From: Thermoplasmata archaeon
GTDB lineage: Archaea; Thermoplasmatota; Thermoplasmata; RBG-16-68-12
Direction: 5' to 3'
Length of the DNA stretch: 37,563 nt
Assembly: GCA_035632695.1 (NCBI GenBank)
Contig: DASQGG010000109.1
Location: 1-37,563, forward strand
Shown here piece after piece: positions 15,848 through 23,827 of this stretch. The notes below the pieces were generated by a model. The model was not told the origin of the DNA and did not search any database. It was given only the letters and a program-made list of their open reading frames with translations. A program made the position numbers and the translations under genes. Position 1 is the first letter of the stretch; every line of letters starts with the position of its first letter.

Positions 15848-15880
15848 CCGATAGGCCTAAGTAACGCGCGCCGATAGGCC
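15848..15880 (+). promoter_or_regulatory. tRNA promoter region with a 10-bp direct repeat
   Basis: CCGATAGGCC occurs at 15848-15857 and again at 15871-15880. Between and overlapping them is CTAAGTAA at 15857-15864, a TATA-like box 25-32 bases upstream of the tRNA 5' end. Confidence 0.4.
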
Positions 15881-15888
15881 GGTCCGCT

Positions 15889-15991
15889 GCCGCAGTGGCT
15901 TAGTGGTATAGCGGCGCCTTGGTATCGCCGAATCCGCACGGATCCGGGGACAAACAGGCGCAGGTCGGGGGTTCAATTCCCCCCTGCGGCT
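15889..15991 (+). tRNA. tRNA-Thr(GGU) with a 31-base intron
   Basis: Acceptor stem GCCGCAG (15889-15895) pairs fully with CTGCGGC (15984-15990). The D arm is at 15898-15912. Anticodon stem GCGCC (15914-15918) pairs with GGCGC (15957-15961) only after an intron is removed. The variable loop is AGGTC, and the T arm is GGGGG-TTCAATT-CCCCC (15967-15983). The spliced anticodon loop is TTGGTAA, giving anticodon GGT at 15921-15923. Discriminator T15991 is what archaeal tRNA-Thr uses. CCA is not encoded. Reading the anticodon as TGG (Pro) would shift U33 into the stem and breaks the seven-base loop. Confidence 0.93.
15925..15955 (+). other. tRNA intron (between positions 37 and 38)
   Basis: The 31-base intron sits at the canonical archaeal site. 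It can form CCG-A-ATCC-GCAC-GGAT-C-CGG internally (15928-15947). Around the junctions, TTG (15919-15921) pairs with CAA (15951-15953), leaving three-base bulges TA|T (15923-15925) and AC|A (15954-15956). This is the bulge-helix-bulge shape cut by the tRNA-splicing endonuclease. One G-A mismatch in the four-base central helix makes the motif slightly relaxed. Confidence 0.8.
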
Positions 15992-16224
15992 TCTCCCCGC
16001 TGAAGCGCCGCATGGACGGGTCGGGCATGGAGAGCCGATCGTCAAAGTATCTGCCGGGGCGAGCGCACCCTCGGGCGTTCTGAGGAGGAGGAAGTCCGCA
16101 ATCTCGCGGTGCCCGAGGGCAGGACCGTACGTTCGGACCTCACGTTCAGCCCACGCCACGGTTCCTGGTGGTCCGGATCCCAAATACGACGGCCGCCGCC
16201 TTGACCGCGCTGCGGCGAACTTGC
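15992..16224. other. Intergenic region, nothing convincing
   Basis: This stretch between the tRNA and the leftward nucleotidyltransferase-fold gene has an open frame on the minus strand. That frame runs through the tRNA gene and its translation has no fold-like pattern. I see no promoter, repeat or RNA signal that I would support. Confidence 0.4.
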
Positions 16225-17067
16225 CTAGCGCACGACCTCTTCCACTTCGCGATACCAGGGCTTCGTGGTCCCCGCCTTGGCCCGCTTCTCCCAGTGTCGT
16301 CCCTTGGGCACGCGGTGGAGCGCCGCCTCCAGGGCTCCGATGCGGGCTTCGATGCGGGAGACCTGATCCGGCTTCATCCGTCCCTCCGCGACGAAGGTCC
16401 CCATGAGCTGCCGCGTCTTCGCGAGGTTTTGCGTTGCCTCGTACCAGAATCCCCAGTCGTCGGCAACGAGGCTCGAGATGTATCCCGCGTCGACGGCCTC
16501 CTTCTCGCCGTTTGCCGCGGGCTTCACATCGTGTCCGAAGAACAGGATCATCAGGTCCACAAGGTCCTTGCGCGCAATCTTGTGGATCTGCAGTTTCTCG
16601 AGCACGATGTCGGAAAGCGTGATCGTCGGGAAGTCGAGCTCCAGGCGGCCGTCACCCGGCTTCCGTCCGAACTCGACGTCGTGGCTGAACTCCAGTTTGT
16701 CCAGGAAGATGTCCACGTGGAACTTCCCGCCGCCTTCGTAATAGATGAGCCGCCGATCGCCGAAGAACCCGTTGACCATGCTGTCGGGCTTGAAGCCCAT
16801 CTTCTCGAAGACCGAGCTGATCGACCGGCCCTGCTTCGCGTACCCCATGAGGTCGAGGTCCGTGAAGAGAGGCGTGCCCGCGCTCACGCGGCCGAGGGCG
16901 TGGAACAGGGAGATCGCATCGGGAATGTGCGCGGAGTGAGCGTAGATTGCGAGCGACCCTAGGATGCGGAGGGCCGTCCCTTCCGCATGGGCCGCCCGGA
17001 CGATGTCCTCCGCGGCCTTCAGGAAGTCTTGGTCGCTCAGGGCCACGAACGTGGGTTCGTGGGCCAT
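16225..17067 (-). CDS. Nucleotidyltransferase-fold protein (paralogue 1)
   Basis: 280 residues, paralogous to the gene at 23824-24609. Near the N-terminus it has the nucleotidyltransferase-superfamily core: LRILGSLAIYAHS (GS motif, about 33-45), TDLDLMGYA (two acidic residues, about 69-77) and KFHVDIFLDKLEFSHD (third Asp, about 115-130). A helical domain follows with LSDIVLEKLQIHKIARKDLVDL, then DDWGFWYEATQNL and a C-terminal motif WEKRAKAGTTKPWY. The complete D-x-D...D set suggests activity, perhaps transfer of a nucleotide to a protein or small molecule. The target is unknown. No close ribosome site precedes ATG 17067. The nearest TATA-like box is at 17163-17171, giving a leader of about 70 bases. 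Confidence 0.72.
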   Translation of the reverse strand: MAHEPTFVALSDQDFLKAAEDIVRAAHAEGTALRILGSLAIYAHSAHIPDAISLFHALGRVSAGTPLFTDLDLMGYAKQGRSISSVFEKMGFKPDSMVNGFFGDRRLIYYEGGGKFHVDIFLDKLEFSHDVEFGRKPGDGRLELDFPTITLSDIVLEKLQIHKIARKDLVDLMILFFGHDVKPAANGEKEAVDAGYISSLVADDWGFWYEATQNLAKTRQLMGTFVAEGRMKPDQVSRIEARIGALEAALHRVPKGRHWEKRAKAGTTKPWYREVEEVVR

Positions 17068-17384
17068 GTTCGGGTTCGGCGAGATCTTCTCCTCCCAGTT
17101 TCGCCTCGGTGACGGAGCGCACTGGCGGCGTGCTGCCGCGGCGGGGGGCTAGCGGCGCCGGCTTCTATAAGCTTGTCTCCATCGGAAGGAGAGGAGCGTC
17201 GTCTCGACGACCTCGGTCGTGGGCCATTCGAAAGCTTGAAAAGAGCCATGACGGTTCCTGTCACGGGGAAATTCGGGGAGGCGGAAAGACGGCAGGATCC
17301 GACGTCGACGTCTTCGCGAGACGCAGTGAGCCCGCGACGGGACAGGTACAGGTCTTCACGCGCCGGGCCTCAGGGCTCGTCCGG
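17068..17384. other. Divergent intergenic region with a shared TATA-like element and an out-of-frame upstream ORF
   Basis: TTCTATAAG at 17163-17171 can serve as a TATA box in either direction. Rightward, ATG 17248 opens a 46-codon frame that ends TGA 17386-17388, overlapping ATG 17388 of the permease as TGATG. The permease frame itself is open through this region and from about 17343 encodes GQVQVFTRRASGLVR. This matches the N-terminus of the paralogous permease (TVFARKTSGLVK) but has no start codon. Confidence 0.5.
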
Positions 17385-18965
17385 GTGATGTCTCCGTACT
17401 CGGCCTTCGCGTACAACATCTTGAATATCGGGATCATTTTCCCGTGGGTCTACATCGGAACGATCCCCTTCTTCCCGGACGCGAACGTCTGGGAGGGCAT
17501 CGTGATCTGTGGGATCTTCACGGCGTTCCTGGCGGTGGTGTACGCGGGCCTCGCGTCCGCGATGCCTCGGACGGGCGGCGACTATGTGTTCCAGAGCCGT
17601 ACATTACGTCCGTGGTTCGGCTTCGCCACGGTTGCGATGATGATCATCACGTTCTTTTGCCAATGGCAAGCCCTCGCTGGCTGGCTCGTCTCGATCCTCG
17701 GTATGTATCCGTTGATCACGGGACTCGGCGTGACGATGAACAACACCACGCTCATCGCGTGGGGAGCGTGGTACATCACTCCGTGGGGCATCACAATCAC
17801 CTCGTGGGTCTTCTCCACGATCGCGGCGCTGGTCCTGATCAAGAGCTTCCGCTGGTTCGTCCAGATCCAGTGGGTCATGTGGTACGGTTTCCTGCTGAGC
17901 TTCTTCCTCATGGTCGCACTGTTCCTCCTGACGCCGCACTCCGTGTTCGTGGATCGATACAACCACGCGGCAGCCCTCATCAACGGCCTGCCTGCGGGTA
18001 ACTACTACAACCAGGTGATCCCGGGTGCCCAAGCGGCAGGGTTCAATCCCGCCAGCACGCTCGCCTTCGCGAGCACCCTCTTGGTCGTCCCCGTGGCACT
18101 CACGAGCCTGGGGTGGGTCGGATACGCCCAGGAGCAGGCGGGGGAGATCCAGGGCGCCCAGAGCCTCCGGAACCAGATGTTCATCAACTTCGGCGGCGGC
18201 GTCGTGAGCATGGTGATGATGGGAGTCCTCGCCTACGCGATGCTGGCAACGGTCGACCAGAACTGGCTCGCAGGGCTGGCGTTCCCGGGGAACGCCAACA
18301 CGCTCATCCTCCCGTGGTTCAGCACTCTGGCCATGATGCTGACGGACAACCCGATTATCCTCGTCCTGATGATCTTCGGGATTCTGCTGAACGCGATTCA
18401 AATCGTGTTCAACGTGATTGTTGGCTGGACGCGTGTGGCCGTGGCCATGTCCATCGACGGCGTCCTGCCCAAGTTCGTGAGCAAGGTGAGCCCGCGGACA
18501 CACACCCCGGTGAACGCGCACATCATCTTCCTGATCCTCGGAGGCTTCGTCTTCTCCGCGGTGTACAACCTAGTCCCGAACTACACGGTGTACACCCTGG
18601 CGGTGACCGCCGTCGCGACCGTGATGTACATCGGCACGGCGGTGGGCGGCGCGGTCTTCCCGTGGACGCGCAAAGAGGTCTACCGGACCGCCCCGATTTC
18701 GAAGTACAAGGTCGGCCCCATTCCGGTGATAACGATCTGCGGGGTCATCGCGGCGGTCTTCAGCGCCTGGATGCTGTACTACTTCCTGACGTATCCGTTC
18801 CTCGTCGGGATCGATTGGTCCAAGGGCATCCTGGGCAACTGGTTCCTGGTCGCCGTCGTCTTGGTCTTCGTCTTCTGGGTGGGGTACTACTTCCTCCGCC
18901 GGTGGTACTTGAGGACCATCGGGATTGAGCTGGAGCTCGCGTACAAGGAAGTGCCGCCCATCTAG
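17385..18965 (+). CDS. APC-superfamily amino acid/polyamine permease (paralogue 1)
   Basis: 526 residues from GTG 17385 (ATG 17388 follows at once), with about 12 transmembrane helices. The first helix region is SPYSAFAYNILNIGIIFPWV. A conserved PRTGGDYVFQSR segment, typical of the APC family (P-R-(S/T)-G-G-(D/E)-Y), lies after helix 2. Later features are GYAQEQAGEIQGAQSLRNQM and the conserved loop RVAVAMSIDGVLPKFVSKVSPRTHTPVNA before helix 9. The C-terminus ELAYKEVPPI parallels DVALAFKQLPPD in the second permease at 21214. It should be a proton- or sodium-coupled amino acid or amine importer; the substrate is unknown. The true N-terminus is probably about 15-45 residues longer and disrupted by a frameshift. 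Confidence 0.85.
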   Translation: MMSPYSAFAYNILNIGIIFPWVYIGTIPFFPDANVWEGIVICGIFTAFLAVVYAGLASAMPRTGGDYVFQSRTLRPWFGFATVAMMIITFFCQWQALAGWLVSILGMYPLITGLGVTMNNTTLIAWGAWYITPWGITITSWVFSTIAALVLIKSFRWFVQIQWVMWYGFLLSFFLMVALFLLTPHSVFVDRYNHAAALINGLPAGNYYNQVIPGAQAAGFNPASTLAFASTLLVVPVALTSLGWVGYAQEQAGEIQGAQSLRNQMFINFGGGVVSMVMMGVLAYAMLATVDQNWLAGLAFPGNANTLILPWFSTLAMMLTDNPIILVLMIFGILLNAIQIVFNVIVGWTRVAVAMSIDGVLPKFVSKVSPRTHTPVNAHIIFLILGGFVFSAVYNLVPNYTVYTLAVTAVATVMYIGTAVGGAVFPWTRKEVYRTAPISKYKVGPIPVITICGVIAAVFSAWMLYYFLTYPFLVGIDWSKGILGNWFLVAVVLVFVFWVGYYFLRRWYLRTIGIELELAYKEVPPI

Positions 18966-18980
18966 GCGACAGGCGTCGCC

Positions 18981-19016
18981 GAGCCTCCGAGCATCGGGTC
19001 GCGAGCCCGGAGGCTC
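18981..19016. terminator. Hairpin between convergent genes
   Basis: GAGCCTCCG at 18981-18989 and CGGAGGCTC at 19008-19016 are perfect 9-base inverted repeats. The loop can form a further CGGG/CCCG stem. It sits exactly between the permease stop and the phosphoesterase stop (19019-19017), so it could end transcription from both sides. No long T-run follows on either strand. Confidence 0.5.
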
Positions 19017-20000
19017 CTATCCTGACGTGAACTGGTAGCTCAGGACCCGGTCCCGCTCGAGGTTGATGATCGCGCCCCGGAGCGTCCCGGAGGTGTACTC
19101 GGAGCCGGGGTCCACGAGGACGCTCTTCTTGATCTTCGTCGCGTTCTTCGTTTCGTGGATGTGTCCATGGAGCCCCAAGAGCGGCTGGTGCTCCTCGATC
19201 GCCTGGCGGACCGAGGTGCTGCCGACCGGGATGAGAATCTGTTGTCCCCCTTGCGTCACAGGGGTCGGGGGGTCCTTCGTCGCATCGAGCTTCGGCGCGA
19301 TGTCCAGCCCCGTCTCGTACGGCGGCACGTGCATGAGGTAGATTGCATGCGCGGGGTCCTCGACCTTGTTGAGCAGCGGACTCAGGCGCCGTGCGAGCTC
19401 GTCCTCCTCGAGCTCCCGGGGCGTCTTCCACGGGGACGGGTTCGTCCATCCAAATCCAAGCAGTTCGTGGTCCTCGTCGAACCGGACGACCTGCTCGTCC
19501 ACGTAGTGCACGTGAGGTTTCGACACCGCCTTGGCGAGGGCCTCGGCCTTGTCGTCGTTCCCGCCAATCCAGTACATGGGGATGTCCAGGGGCGCAAGAT
19601 GCTTCTCCGCCATGTCCGTCCAGCGTTGAATCTCGTCGATCATGAGCTGGGTGAAGAGGTCCTCCACCTTCTTCGGACTCGCGCGGAAGGCGTCGTACTC
19701 CTCCTGCGTGAGGCGTATCGGATACGGCCCCGAGTTCGCGATGTCCCGTTCAATGGCCCCAAGATCCTTCTCCGTGAGGTTCTCCCGGAGCTGTCCCGAA
19801 AGGCGCGTCGAATACGTGCCGTCCTTCTGCTGCACGATGGGCGTGATCGTCTTGGCGGTGAGATCGCCCCCCATCATGAGCGCGTCCACATCGTAGAACT
19901 TCGCGGCCCCGAGGAACTTGCGGTACGTGATCTCAGAGCCATGGATGTCGACGGCGAGGAAGATGCGTTTGAACTTGCGCTTCGACGATTCGAACGGCAT
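19017..20000 (-). CDS. Icc-like calcineurin-family metallophosphoesterase (paralogue 1)
   Basis: 327 residues with all metal-binding blocks of the calcineurin-like fold: VDIHGSE at 17-23 (Asp18, His20), GGDLT near 44-48, WIGGNDDK near 150, IYLMHVPPYE near 225 and GLHGHIHETK near 270. It should hydrolyse a phosphodiester or phosphomonoester, soluble in the cytoplasm. It is a clear paralogue of the protein at 24614-25570; both share GSTSVRxxIE before the last His motif and a DPGSEYTSGTLRG or NPGSAYFSGSLQG end. Its position between a nitrilase upstream and the permease/nucleotidyltransferase pair downstream mirrors the second locus. A TATA-like box near 20032 suggests an almost leaderless start. 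The substrate is unknown. Confidence 0.88.
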   Translation of the reverse strand: MPFESSKRKFKRIFLAVDIHGSEITYRKFLGAAKFYDVDALMMGGDLTAKTITPIVQQKDGTYSTRLSGQLRENLTEKDLGAIERDIANSGPYPIRLTQEEYDAFRASPKKVEDLFTQLMIDEIQRWTDMAEKHLAPLDIPMYWIGGNDDKAEALAKAVSKPHVHYVDEQVVRFDEDHELLGFGWTNPSPWKTPRELEEDELARRLSPLLNKVEDPAHAIYLMHVPPYETGLDIAPKLDATKDPPTPVTQGGQQILIPVGSTSVRQAIEEHQPLLGLHGHIHETKNATKIKKSVLVDPGSEYTSGTLRGAIINLERDRVLSYQFTSG

Positions 20001-20077
20001 CGAAACAGCGCGGAGAGGCGACCGAAGGGTTTAGTCTTTTGGGAGAGGCGATGCCGGTGGCGCCTGGGGGCCCGCGG

Positions 20078-20944
20078 TCAACGTCTCGCTCTCGTCCGTG
20101 ACGATCGCCGAGTCGGACGTTGGGTGGCAGACCGTCTTTGGCGGGATCCATGCGTCCCGCCCGGAGGGGCGATGACCATCCGAGGATCGGTTTGGAGGTC
20201 GTTGCGCGGGTTCGGGCGCTTGGCGAGAGGGACTTCCTCGAACGGGATTTCAAAGACCCGGTGCTCCTCGCTCTCCCCCAGGATCGTGATCTGTCCCCAC
20301 GGGTCGGCCAGACACGACTGCCCCGGGAACACCGCGCCGCGTTCCGGTCCGGTGCGGTTCGTCACCGCGACGAAAATCCCGTACGCGTAGGCGGTCGCCA
20401 TCGCGAGGAAGGCGTGCGGGTGCAGCCCGTGGCTCGGGCCGTGGGCGTCGACCGCCCAGGCTGTCGGCGCAAGGATGAGCTCGGCGCCCTGTCGCGACAG
20501 GTACGCGGAGAGCTCGGGGAACTGGATGTCGTAGCAGACTTCGATTCCGATCCGCCGGCCCTGGAACTCGACCATGCAAGGCCGGCCGCCCTCGCGGAAC
20601 AGGAGCTTCTCGCGGTTCCACAGGTGGATCTTCCGGTAGATGGACGTACCTTGGGGACCGACCGCGTACGCCGAGTTGTATCTCGCTCCAGCGGCCTGCT
20701 CGGCGAATCCCCCGACGATCAGCTTGCCGGTCGCCGCACTGATGCGCTCGAGCTCGCCCAGCGCGGAGGGCGCGTCCACGTACGGACGGATCTCCTCCGG
20801 CTTCTCGTACATGTAGCCGCAGCTCGAAAGTTCTGGGAAGACGACGATGTCCGCGGGGCTCCGCCGGGACCACTCGCGAATCCGCTCCCAGTTCTCCTCG
20901 CGTCCCGGGAACTTCGGCGCGAACTGCACGAGTTCGATTCGCAT
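20078..20944 (-). CDS. Nitrilase-superfamily C-N hydrolase (amidase)
   Basis: 288 residues with the Glu-Lys-Cys triad: Glu38 in VVFPELSSCGY, Lys105 in YRKIHLWN and Cys137 in GIEVCYDIQFPEL. The fold spans about 1-255. The last 30 residues are Arg/Ser/Thr-rich and probably disordered. Family members cleave amides such as N-carbamoylputrescine, N-carbamoyl amino acids or 2-oxoglutaramate. With an agmatinase-type gene 2 kb away, an N-carbamoylputrescine or omega-amidase role is attractive but unproved. ATG 20944 is chosen because the conserved first strand RIELVQFAP follows at once. Upstream open sequence lacks conserved features and overlaps the divergent promoter region. Confidence 0.9.
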   Translation of the reverse strand: MRIELVQFAPKFPGREENWERIREWSRRSPADIVVFPELSSCGYMYEKPEEIRPYVDAPSALGELERISAATGKLIVGGFAEQAAGARYNSAYAVGPQGTSIYRKIHLWNREKLLFREGGRPCMVEFQGRRIGIEVCYDIQFPELSAYLSRQGAELILAPTAWAVDAHGPSHGLHPHAFLAMATAYAYGIFVAVTNRTGPERGAVFPGQSCLADPWGQITILGESEEHRVFEIPFEEVPLAKRPNPRNDLQTDPRMVIAPPGGTHGSRQRRSATQRPTRRSSRTRARR

Positions 20945-21213
20945 CCATGCAGAGAAGGGAACCGCACGGAATGAACTTTCGTCCAGCGACGGGCGGTGCG
21001 CCCCTCGTCGACCCCTCGACGAAATGAGTCGGCCGGTATTAGGCCACCCGAAATCGAGATATACCGACCGGCGCGGTGTCCGCGGCGTGGGCGGGGGAGG
21101 TCGCGCCGCATCTTGGACAAGAGAGCGCGCGCCCCGCGCTGTAGAGGACGGTACCAGAGGCCAGGGACACGAGTCCCAGGTCCCGGGGAACGGCTCGTAA
21201 TTGGGGGAATCCA
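20945..21213. promoter_or_regulatory. Divergent promoter region between nitrilase and second permease
   Basis: The rightward TATA-like AGATATAC at 21057-21064 would give a leader of about 125 bases for the permease. The leader contains a small hairpin (GGGAC-ACGA-GTCCC near 21172-21185) and ends with GGGGGAA before ATG 21214. Leftward, AAGTTCATT near 20966-20974 is at TATA distance from ATG 20944. A lone CPRC-like motif on the minus strand is not supported as a gene. Confidence 0.4.
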
Positions 21214-22851
21214 ATGGCAGCTGAAGCGCCGACCGCAGAGAAGACCGTCTTCGCGCGGAAGACGAGTGGGCTCGTCAAGGAACTCGGAGCGTTCGAATCA
21301 TTCTCCATCAACCTGATCTCGCTGGGTCCGGGGCCGGCCTACGCGCTGTTCCTGACCCTGCTCGTGTTCACGCCCGGCGTGAACCTGATGTGGGCCACCA
21401 TCCTCGGAGCCCTCGTCGGGGTGCCCGTTGTGGTCACCTACGCGATCATGGCCATCGAGATGCCCCGCTCTGGCGGTGAATACGTGTACCCGTCCCGGCT
21501 CCTGCACCCCTACCTGGGCATCGTCTCGGGGCTCTCCCGCATGGTCAATGTCATCGTGTACGCCGCCATCCTCCCGTTCTGGTTCTCCAGCCTAATCGTC
21601 GGCCCCGGTTTGGGCTCGTGGGGCGCGCTCACGAACAACGCAGGCCTGCAGAGCCTCGGGGCCGCGCTCACGCCCGGGAGCGGGAGCACGAGCAACCTGT
21701 ACATCGTGATCATCGGGGAGATTGTGACTTTCGTGTTGATGGCACTCTACGTGGTCATGAAGCCGCGACTCGCCTTCAATCTCTTCTCCGCGCTTCTGAT
21801 CCTCGAGCTGGTCGGCCTCCTGATCTCGCTCGCGTTGCTCGCGGCCATGGGTCACGGCGGATTCGTGAACGCGGTGAACAACTTCATGGCGGGCCAGGGG
21901 TACAAGGGCAACTACTACGGCGACACGGCCAGCTTCGGCGCGACCAGCGCGATGCCGTACGCCTCGAGCCTCTCGGAGACCCTGATCTTCGTGCCGCTCG
22001 TGTTCGCCTTCTACTACATGTTCACGACCGCACCCAACTACATCGCGGGAGAGTTCCAACGCTCCTCGAGGAGCATCCGCCTCGGGATGACCGCATCGTA
22101 CGCCCTCTCGGTGATCTTCGCCGTGGCGATCGTCGCGGTCTTCGAGAACGTCGTGGGCATGGACTTCCTGAACGGGGCCGTCTGGACCTCGACGGCCTTC
22201 CTCGGCGGTGGCCCCACGCCCCTCCCCTTCGCGGCCGGGCTCACGTCGCTCCCGATGTTCGCCGCGGGCGGCAACAGCGTTCTCTTGGCGCTCATGTTTC
22301 TCGGCGCCACCTCGTGGTACCTCCTCTGGATCATCCTGGGCTTCTACATCTTCTCGAGGTACGCCCTGAGCTTCTCCCTGGATCGGCTGTTCCCGAAGGC
22401 TCTCAGCGCGGTGAGCCGCAGGACCCACTCGCCCTACGCGGGCATCATCATCCTGTCGGTCATCGGCGCGATCCTGCTTCCCTTGGTCGCGTACTACTAC
22501 CAGCAGACCTACTTCCCGCTCGTCTACCTGCTCTTCTTCCTCCCGATGATTACGGTGAGCCTGACCTCGGTCTCACTCGTCCGCCTCGGGATGCAGAAGA
22601 AGCGGGCCAGCTACGTTGTTGCGGGCGCCGTCTCGTTTGTGGCTACCGCGGTGTCCGCATACCTCGTGTCCACGCTGCCCGATCTCGGAAACGCGGCGGG
22701 CTTCACCCTCGGGAACCAGACCACGAGCTACGTGACCATCGGGCTGATCGTCGTGGGCAGTGCTGTCTGGTACGTGCTCGCGCGGGCCTACAACCTCCGG
22801 AAGCACGGCGTCGACGTGGCCCTGGCGTTCAAGCAGCTGCCGCCGGACTAG
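21214..22851 (+). CDS. APC-superfamily amino acid/polyamine permease (paralogue 2)
   Basis: 545 residues and about 12 transmembrane helices. The short cytoplasmic N-terminus contains TVFARKTSGLVKELGAFESF. The conserved MPRSGGEYVYPSRLLHPYLG follows helix 2, and the loop YALSFSLDRLFPKALSAVSR, then RTHSPYAG, matches the family's helix 8-9 loop and the first permease. It should import an amino acid or amine. The agmatinase-type gene starts 19 bases after its stop, so the imported substrate may be the guanidino compound that this enzyme hydrolyses. Start ATG 21214 has GGGGGAA upstream. Confidence 0.92.
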   Translation: MAAEAPTAEKTVFARKTSGLVKELGAFESFSINLISLGPGPAYALFLTLLVFTPGVNLMWATILGALVGVPVVVTYAIMAIEMPRSGGEYVYPSRLLHPYLGIVSGLSRMVNVIVYAAILPFWFSSLIVGPGLGSWGALTNNAGLQSLGAALTPGSGSTSNLYIVIIGEIVTFVLMALYVVMKPRLAFNLFSALLILELVGLLISLALLAAMGHGGFVNAVNNFMAGQGYKGNYYGDTASFGATSAMPYASSLSETLIFVPLVFAFYYMFTTAPNYIAGEFQRSSRSIRLGMTASYALSVIFAVAIVAVFENVVGMDFLNGAVWTSTAFLGGGPTPLPFAAGLTSLPMFAAGGNSVLLALMFLGATSWYLLWIILGFYIFSRYALSFSLDRLFPKALSAVSRRTHSPYAGIIILSVIGAILLPLVAYYYQQTYFPLVYLLFFLPMITVSLTSVSLVRLGMQKKRASYVVAGAVSFVATAVSAYLVSTLPDLGNAAGFTLGNQTTSYVTIGLIVVGSAVWYVLARAYNLRKHGVDVALAFKQLPPD

Positions 22852-22870
22852 GCGTGGACGGAAGAAGACC

Positions 22871-23827
22871 GTGACCGAGCCGCTCGACGCCGCAGGCTCT
22901 CCGCGCTTCGCGCAGGTGGCCACGTACGGGCGGCTCCCCCTGACCCGCGACCTGTCCCACGCGAAGAGCGTGTTCCTGGGCATCCCGTGGGACGACGCGA
23001 CGAGCTACCGTAGCGGCGCGCGGGAGGGGCCCTCCGCAATCCGCACGGCGTCGCGGCTCGTGCGGCCGTACAACATGTTCGCGGAGGTGTACCCGTTCCG
23101 CGTCTTGGACACCGTGGACTGGGGCGACGTGGATCCGGTGCCCGGCTACACGGAGGACACGTTCGAGCGCATCCAGGCCGCGCTCACGCCCATGTTCGCC
23201 CGCGGCCTGGTCCCGTTCATCGCGGGCGGGGACCACTCAATCACGTTGCCGATCCTGCGCTCGCACAAGGCGGGGGCCAAGGAGGCCGCGAGCCTCATCC
23301 ACTTCGACGCCCACTTCGACACCTGGGAATCGTACTGGGGGACCAAGCGGTACACGCACGGCACGTGGGTCAAGCGCGCGTACGAGGAGGGCCTCATCTC
23401 CAAGGGCCACGTGTTCCAGATCGGCATCCGTAGCTCTCTGTACAACCACGAGGACGTCCCGAACAACGCCGCGGTGGTGGACCGCACCTTCACGGTCGAG
23501 GATGTGGATTCCCAGGGCTACGGCCCCATCATGGACCACCTGGTCCGCGAGATTGGCTCCGCGCCGACGTACGTCTCCGTGGACATCGACGTCCTCGATC
23601 CCGCCTTCGCGCCTGGGACCGGGACTCCGGAATCCGGAGGGCTCACGTCCCGCGAGCTCATCCACTTCGTCCGGAGCCTCAAACGGCTCAACGTGATCGG
23701 CTTCGATGTCGTCGAGGTCGCGCCGCAGTACGACCACACGGGCCAGGTCACCGCGCTCGCGGCCTCCAACCTCCTGTACGAGGCCATGTGCGCGGTCGCG
23801 GTGCACCGCAAGCCGGGGACGCGTTAG
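22871..23827 (+). CDS. speB: Ureohydrolase (agmatinase/arginase family)
   Basis: 318 residues of the dinuclear manganese ureohydrolase family, which release urea from guanidino compounds. Metal motifs are all present: GGDHS at 119-123, DAHFD at 146-150 and SVDIDVLDPAFAPGTGTPE at 236-254. ESGGL and EVAPQYDHTGQV follow. Agmatinase is the most likely activity because of the GTGTPE and DVVEVAPxYD pattern, but guanidinobutyrase or another guanidino hydrolase cannot be excluded. GTG 22871 is chosen because it is 19 bases after the permease stop with GGAAG upstream. Coupling to a permease suggests import and breakdown. The gene's stop overlaps that of the opposing nucleotidyltransferase-fold gene. 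Confidence 0.92.
   Translation: MTEPLDAAGSPRFAQVATYGRLPLTRDLSHAKSVFLGIPWDDATSYRSGAREGPSAIRTASRLVRPYNMFAEVYPFRVLDTVDWGDVDPVPGYTEDTFERIQAALTPMFARGLVPFIAGGDHSITLPILRSHKAGAKEAASLIHFDAHFDTWESYWGTKRYTHGTWVKRAYEEGLISKGHVFQIGIRSSLYNHEDVPNNAAVVDRTFTVEDVDSQGYGPIMDHLVREIGSAPTYVSVDIDVLDPAFAPGTGTPESGGLTSRELIHFVRSLKRLNVIGFDVVEVAPQYDHTGQVTALAASNLLYEAMCAVAVHRKPGTR

Noticed and set aside
15919-15923. Reading the tRNA as Pro(TGG)
   Set aside because: It would move U33 by one base and break the seven-base anticodon loop. GGT keeps perfect stems, canonical intron site and the T discriminator of archaeal tRNA-Thr.
15857-16183. 108-codon minus-strand frame around the tRNA
   Set aside because: It runs through the tRNA gene on the opposite strand and shows no fold-like pattern.
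21039-21311. Possible small CxxC zinc-ribbon protein on the minus strand before permease 2
   Set aside because: Only one CPRC motif is present and the rest is antisense to the permease start.
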